A stretch of 17,742 nt of DNA. It comes from JBQTII01 sp052387905 (GTDB lineage: Bacteria > Actinomycetota > Actinomycetes > Sporichthyales > Sporichthyaceae). The position numbers and the translations under genes are program-made. The stretch covers positions 1 through 17,742 of the forward strand of contig JBQTIR010000035.1 of NCBI GenBank assembly GCA_052387905.1, read 5' to 3'. The notes under the pieces are model-generated. The model ran no database searches. It saw only the letters and a list, made by a program, of their open reading frames with translations, and was not told the origin of the DNA. This document shows, one piece after another, positions 15,373 through 17,742 of this stretch; within the stretch, counting starts at the first letter, position 1; the number at the start of each line of letters is the position of its first letter.

Positions 15373-15654
15373 GTGATCACCGCGATCGTGCTCATCAAGG
15401 CCGACGTCAGCTCAATCCCCGAGGTCGCGGCGGCGATCGCGCAACTCGACGGAGTCAGCGAGGTCTACTCGATCACCGGCGAGCACGACCTGGTCGCGAT
15501 GGTGCGCGTGCGGCACCACGACGAGCTGGCCGACGTGATTCCCGCCGGGCTCAACAAGACACCGGGCGTGCTGTCCACCGAGACTCACATCGCCTTCCGC
15601 ACGTACTCCCGCCACGACCTCGAGGCCGCGTTCGCGATCGGTCTGGACGACTAG
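15373..15654 (+). CDS. stand-alone Lrp/AsnC effector-binding (RAM) domain protein
   Basis: A 93-aa protein consisting only of the ACT-like ligand-binding and oligomerisation domain of Lrp/AsnC regulators; there is no helix-turn-helix. The fold is marked by TAIVLIKADVSSIPEVAAAI, the GVSEVYSITGEHDLVAMVRV strand pair and the final strand THIAFRTYS. Such proteins bind amino acids or assemble with full-length family members. The start GTG 15373 is preceded by GAAGGGA about 8 nt upstream. It lies 42 bp after the rhomboid gene on the same strand, so the two may form one transcript. Confidence 0.92.
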   Translation: MITAIVLIKADVSSIPEVAAAIAQLDGVSEVYSITGEHDLVAMVRVRHHDELADVIPAGLNKTPGVLSTETHIAFRTYSRHDLEAAFAIGLDD

Positions 15655-15984
15655 TACGCGGCTGACAGCATTCGGTCTGCGGACTGCTCCACCCGCCCGT
15701 CCCGGTCGATCGAGCAGGGCGATCGGTGGTGCGGGTCAGAGCTTGCTGCCGCGGCGCTTCCGGTCCTCGGCCCCTAGCGGGGCCTGCGGTCCGGGTCGCC
15801 TTGCCATCGGGATTGTGGTGCAGGTAGGTGGGTGGTGCAGGTGATGGTTGGGCTCGGTGAGACAGGGTCAGCCCGTCTCGGGTTTCGCTGCGGTGGTAAC
15901 GGTTCCAGGGATTACTGATTATCCGTCAGATTACTGTGATCGGACCGTGACCTGCACGAGCCTCACGGGGCCGCTTTCTCGGCG
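15655..15984. other. non-coding stretch between the Lrp-like and DUF222/HNH genes
   Basis: No credible gene. It contains a perfect hairpin GGCCCC-TAGC-GGGGCC (15769-15784) without a T-run, a direct repeat GTGGTGCAGGT (15815-15825 and 15832-15842), and an unusually AT-rich patch (about 15905-15940) holding two copies of GATTACTG (15910-15917 and 15929-15936, 19 bp apart). The composition shift suggests a regulatory region or the edge of an inserted segment; neither is proven. Confidence 0.5.
15769..15784. terminator. hairpin downstream of the Lrp-like gene, possible terminator
   Basis: GGCCCC pairs perfectly with GGGGCC around TAGC, 115 bp after the Lrp-like stop codon. There is no T-run on either strand, so a classical intrinsic terminator is not shown; it is only a candidate. 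Confidence 0.25.
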
Positions 15985-15987
15985 GAA

Positions 15988-16010
15988 CTGTCGGTGCGCC
16001 CCTCTAGCGT
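15988..16010 (+). promoter_or_regulatory. PafBC-type damage promoter, upstream copy
   Basis: CTGTCGGTG (15988-15996), 8 nt, TAGCGT (16005-16010), then 7 nt to ATG 16018. It matches tTGTCRgtg-N8-TAnnnT and predicts a leaderless mRNA starting at 16018. Confidence 0.7.
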
Positions 16011-16080
16011 GAACGATATGCAGGCAACGCAGCTCGCCGGGACCGACGGGGCCACCGACGGACCCCTGTCGAAACGGGAA

Positions 16081-16103
16081 CTGTCGGTGGGCCCCTCTAG
16101 CGT
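16081..16103 (+). promoter_or_regulatory. PafBC-type damage promoter, downstream copy
   Basis: CTGTCGGTG (16081-16089), 8 nt, TAGCGT (16098-16103), then 7 nt to ATG 16111. It has the same geometry as the copies at 15988 and 12694. If translation begins at the upstream ATG 16018, this promoter is itself read as codons (LSVGPSSVSA). Confidence 0.75.
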
Positions 16104-16110
16104 GAGCGCT

Positions 16111-17742
16111 ATGCAGGCAACGCAGACCTATCCGGGGACCTCGGCGGGCACCTGGGCGGGTTTCCCGCTCGGGGGGTTCGTGCCTGCCGGCCTGGCGGGG
16201 GTGGCGCTGGCGGACCTGACCGGGTTCGACATCGTCACGGTGCTCAAGGCCGAGTACCGGGCGCAGGCCCGCCAACGCGCCCTGGTCCTGGCCGCGGTGT
16301 GGGAGGCCGGGTTGCGGGAGGCCGGGTCCGCCGACCACGTCGGGAGGATGGCGCGTCCGGATGAGTGGTCCGCGGACGAGGTCCGCGCCGCCCTCGGGTT
16401 GACCCGCACCGCCGCGGAGTCCCTGCTCGCCCTGGCGGAGTCGGTGTGTGTGCGCCTGCCTGAGCTGCACGCGGCGATGGCCGCGGGTGAGCTCGATGAG
16501 CCCCGCGCGCGGCTGCTGGCGGAGTGGACCGCTGACCTGGCCGAGGAGCACGCGCACGGGATCTGCGCCAAACTCCTCCCGCTGTGCGCTCTCACCGCGT
16601 CGCCGATGTTGACCACGGGGCAGCTGCGCGAGCAGATCAAACGCCTCGCGATCGCCCTCGATCCCGACTGGGCCCAACGCCGCTATGAGAACGCGCTGCG
16701 CGAACGCCGCGTGGCCGGGACCCGTAACGCCGACGGGACCGCGGACCTGGCCGGGTACCAACTCCCCGTCGAGCGGGTCGGCGCCGCGTGCCGGCGCATC
16801 GACATGTTGGCCAAAGCCGCCAAGGCCGGCGGGGACCCGCGCCGGATCGATCACCTGCGCGCGGACCTGTTCTGCGGGATGACCGACGGCACCTACGAAG
16901 GACTCACTGACCGCCAGATCCTGGCCCACCTGACCGCGACCCGCCCCGAACCCGACCCCGAGGACAACAGCGACGACGGCCAGGTCGCCCAGTGGATCGC
17001 TGAATCCACCGACCGGATCACCACCCACCGGGCCGCCGCCCGCGACGCCAACCCCGCGCGCACCGAGGAGCCGGCCCACCCCGAGACCCCGGCCGAGCAG
17101 GTACGAGCGGCGAGCCCGGCGGACCCGGAATCCGTCGCGACCCCCACGGCGCAGCCTGAGCCGCCCGCGGGCATTCCCGCTCCCCGGTCCACCCGCTCGC
17201 CGGCGCCGGTGCCCTCCCGCCTACCCGCGCCGGCACCGGAGCCGTCGCGGGCCGGGGTCGAGCTACGGGTGCGCCTGTCCACGTTGCTCGGCCTGGACCG
17301 CCTCCCGGGTGAGCTCGCGGGATGGGGCCCGGTCCACGCCGAACACGCCCGCACCCTCGTCGCTGGGCTCGGGGTGGGGCAGTGGCGCTGGGCCCTCACC
17401 GACGAAGGCGGGCATTTGCTCCGGGCCGGGCTCACTCTCGCCCGCCCCGGTGGGGTCCGGCTGCGCTCGGCCCATTCCAAGGCGATCGTGGACCTGGTCA
17501 TCCCCGAAGCCTTGCTGAGCGACCTCACCACCGGGGACCTGGCCGCGACGTTCAGCGCCGACCCTTCCTTGGCCCTGGGCTGGCGGCCCGTGATCCGCGA
17601 CATCACCCGCCGGGCCGCCGCACCCGAGGGCACCGGACCACCCCCGGACCCCGGGCGCCGCCACGCCGGTGCCGAACTGAGCCGGGAGATCACCCTCGAT
17701 CACCCGACCTGCGTCGGCGTCGGCTGCCGCGCGCCCGCGTCC
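16111..17742 (+). CDS. DUF222/HNH nuclease of the 13E12 repeat type, 3' end beyond the window
   Basis: 544 codons are visible from ATG 16111 with no stop before the window edge. Residues about 30-280 form the helical DUF222 region (ALADLTGFDIVTVLKAEY, the arginine-rich segment RRYENALRERRVAGTRNADG typical of the family). A Pro/Ala/Glu-rich linker (about 290-385) follows, then a second conserved region (RLSTLLGLDRLPGELAGWGPV). The last residues, ITLDHPTCVGVGCRAP, are where the zinc-binding HNH nuclease motif normally begins, so the catalytic part lies outside the window. An in-frame ATG 16018 with its own promoter copy would add 31 residues; I prefer 16111 because the extra residues are mostly translated promoter repeat. 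These genes are often multicopy in actinobacterial genomes and may move. The damage promoter predicts induction by DNA damage. Confidence 0.9.
   Translation, partial: MQATQTYPGTSAGTWAGFPLGGFVPAGLAGVALADLTGFDIVTVLKAEYRAQARQRALVLAAVWEAGLREAGSADHVGRMARPDEWSADEVRAALGLTRTAAESLLALAESVCVRLPELHAAMAAGELDEPRARLLAEWTADLAEEHAHGICAKLLPLCALTASPMLTTGQLREQIKRLAIALDPDWAQRRYENALRERRVAGTRNADGTADLAGYQLPVERVGAACRRIDMLAKAAKAGGDPRRIDHLRADLFCGMTDGTYEGLTDRQILAHLTATRPEPDPEDNSDDGQVAQWIAESTDRITTHRAAARDANPARTEEPAHPETPAEQVRAASPADPESVATPTAQPEPPAGIPAPRSTRSPAPVPSRLPAPAPEPSRAGVELRVRLSTLLGLDRLPGELAGWGPVHAEHARTLVAGLGVGQWRWALTDEGGHLLRAGLTLARPGGVRLRSAHSKAIVDLVIPEALLSDLTTGDLAATFSADPSLALGWRPVIRDITRRAAAPEGTGPPPDPGRRHAGAELSREITLDHPTCVGVGCRAPAS

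Larger units (their letters stand above)
15985..16125 (+). repeat. 48-bp direct repeat containing promoter, start codon and first five codons
   Basis: Copy 1 is 15985-16032 and copy 2 is 16078-16125, 93 bp apart, with 45 of 48 positions identical (differences at offsets 13, 29 and 32). Each copy holds the damage promoter, the ATG and MQATQ. The offset of 31 codons keeps both ATGs in one open frame with no stop between them. Confidence 0.9.

Noticed and set aside
15736..15807. A 23-codon basic micro-frame on the minus strand (MARRPGPQAPLG...)
   Set aside because: It has no ribosome site and no recognisable family, and is too short to separate from chance; it might be the tail of a decayed gene.
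15985..16018. GGAAC-N16-TAGCGT read as an ECF sigma promoter before the HNH gene
   Set aside because: GGAAC is present, but the PafBC-type motif explains more bases with exact spacing and is shared with the UvrC-like gene, where GGAAC is absent.
15931..17079. A 382-codon minus-strand open frame over the HNH gene
   Set aside because: It is antisense to the recognisable DUF222 sequence and covers both damage promoters.

Overview
The window is very GC-rich with almost uniformly G/C third codon positions, many GTG starts and several apparently leaderless promoters. It carries a PimB'-type phosphatidylinositol mannosyltransferase, a DEDDh/GIY-YIG UvrC-like protein and a DUF222/HNH gene of the 13E12 type. 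Together these indicate an actinobacterium (Actinomycetota). I cannot name the genus. The order PimB' - NlpC/P60 - UvrC-like exonuclease matches, from memory, the Rv2188c-Rv2191 block of Mycobacterium tuberculosis, so much of the middle looks like conserved chromosomal core.

Layout. Positions 1-961 (minus): the start of an unidentified Ala/Pro-rich gene running off the left edge, and a metallophosphoesterase overlapping it by a stop/start pair. Positions 962-1226: a divergent intergenic region with a strong imperfect inverted repeat. Positions 1227-6926 (plus): a signalling block made of a 1074-aa protein (degenerate receiver domain, Pro-rich linker, long Ala-rich coiled coil, C-terminal GAF), a membrane histidine kinase with GAF domain, and its NarL/LuxR-type response regulator. 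A 28-bp tandem palindromic repeat lies between the first two. A 60-aa membrane peptide follows at 7016-7198.

Positions 12121-7204 (minus) form a four-gene envelope operon: secreted NlpC/P60 endopeptidase, secreted HEIAH-type metallopeptidase, Ste24-like M48 membrane protease and PimB'. Gaps are 55, 3 and 6 bp, and a TTGAAT-17-TATGGT promoter with a leaderless GTG start can be drawn in front. A small CxxC/CxxC protein (12607-12386, minus) is divergent from the DEDDh/UvrC-like nuclease (12724-14523, plus). A rhomboid protease and a stand-alone Lrp/AsnC effector-domain protein follow. The last 2.1 kb is a 363-bp non-coding stretch and a DUF222/HNH nuclease gene cut by the window edge at the beginning of its HNH motif.

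The most striking regulatory signal is the RecA-independent DNA-damage promoter (PafBC-type; consensus tTGTCRgtg-N8-TAnnnT). It occurs three times: once before the UvrC-like nuclease and twice, 93 bp apart, before the DUF222/HNH gene. In every copy the spacer is exactly 8 nt and the start codon comes exactly 7 nt after the -10 box, predicting leaderless, damage-inducible mRNAs and fixing the start of the nuclease at GTG 12724. The double copy before the HNH gene is a 48-bp direct repeat (45/48 identical) that includes the first five codons, giving two in-frame starts.
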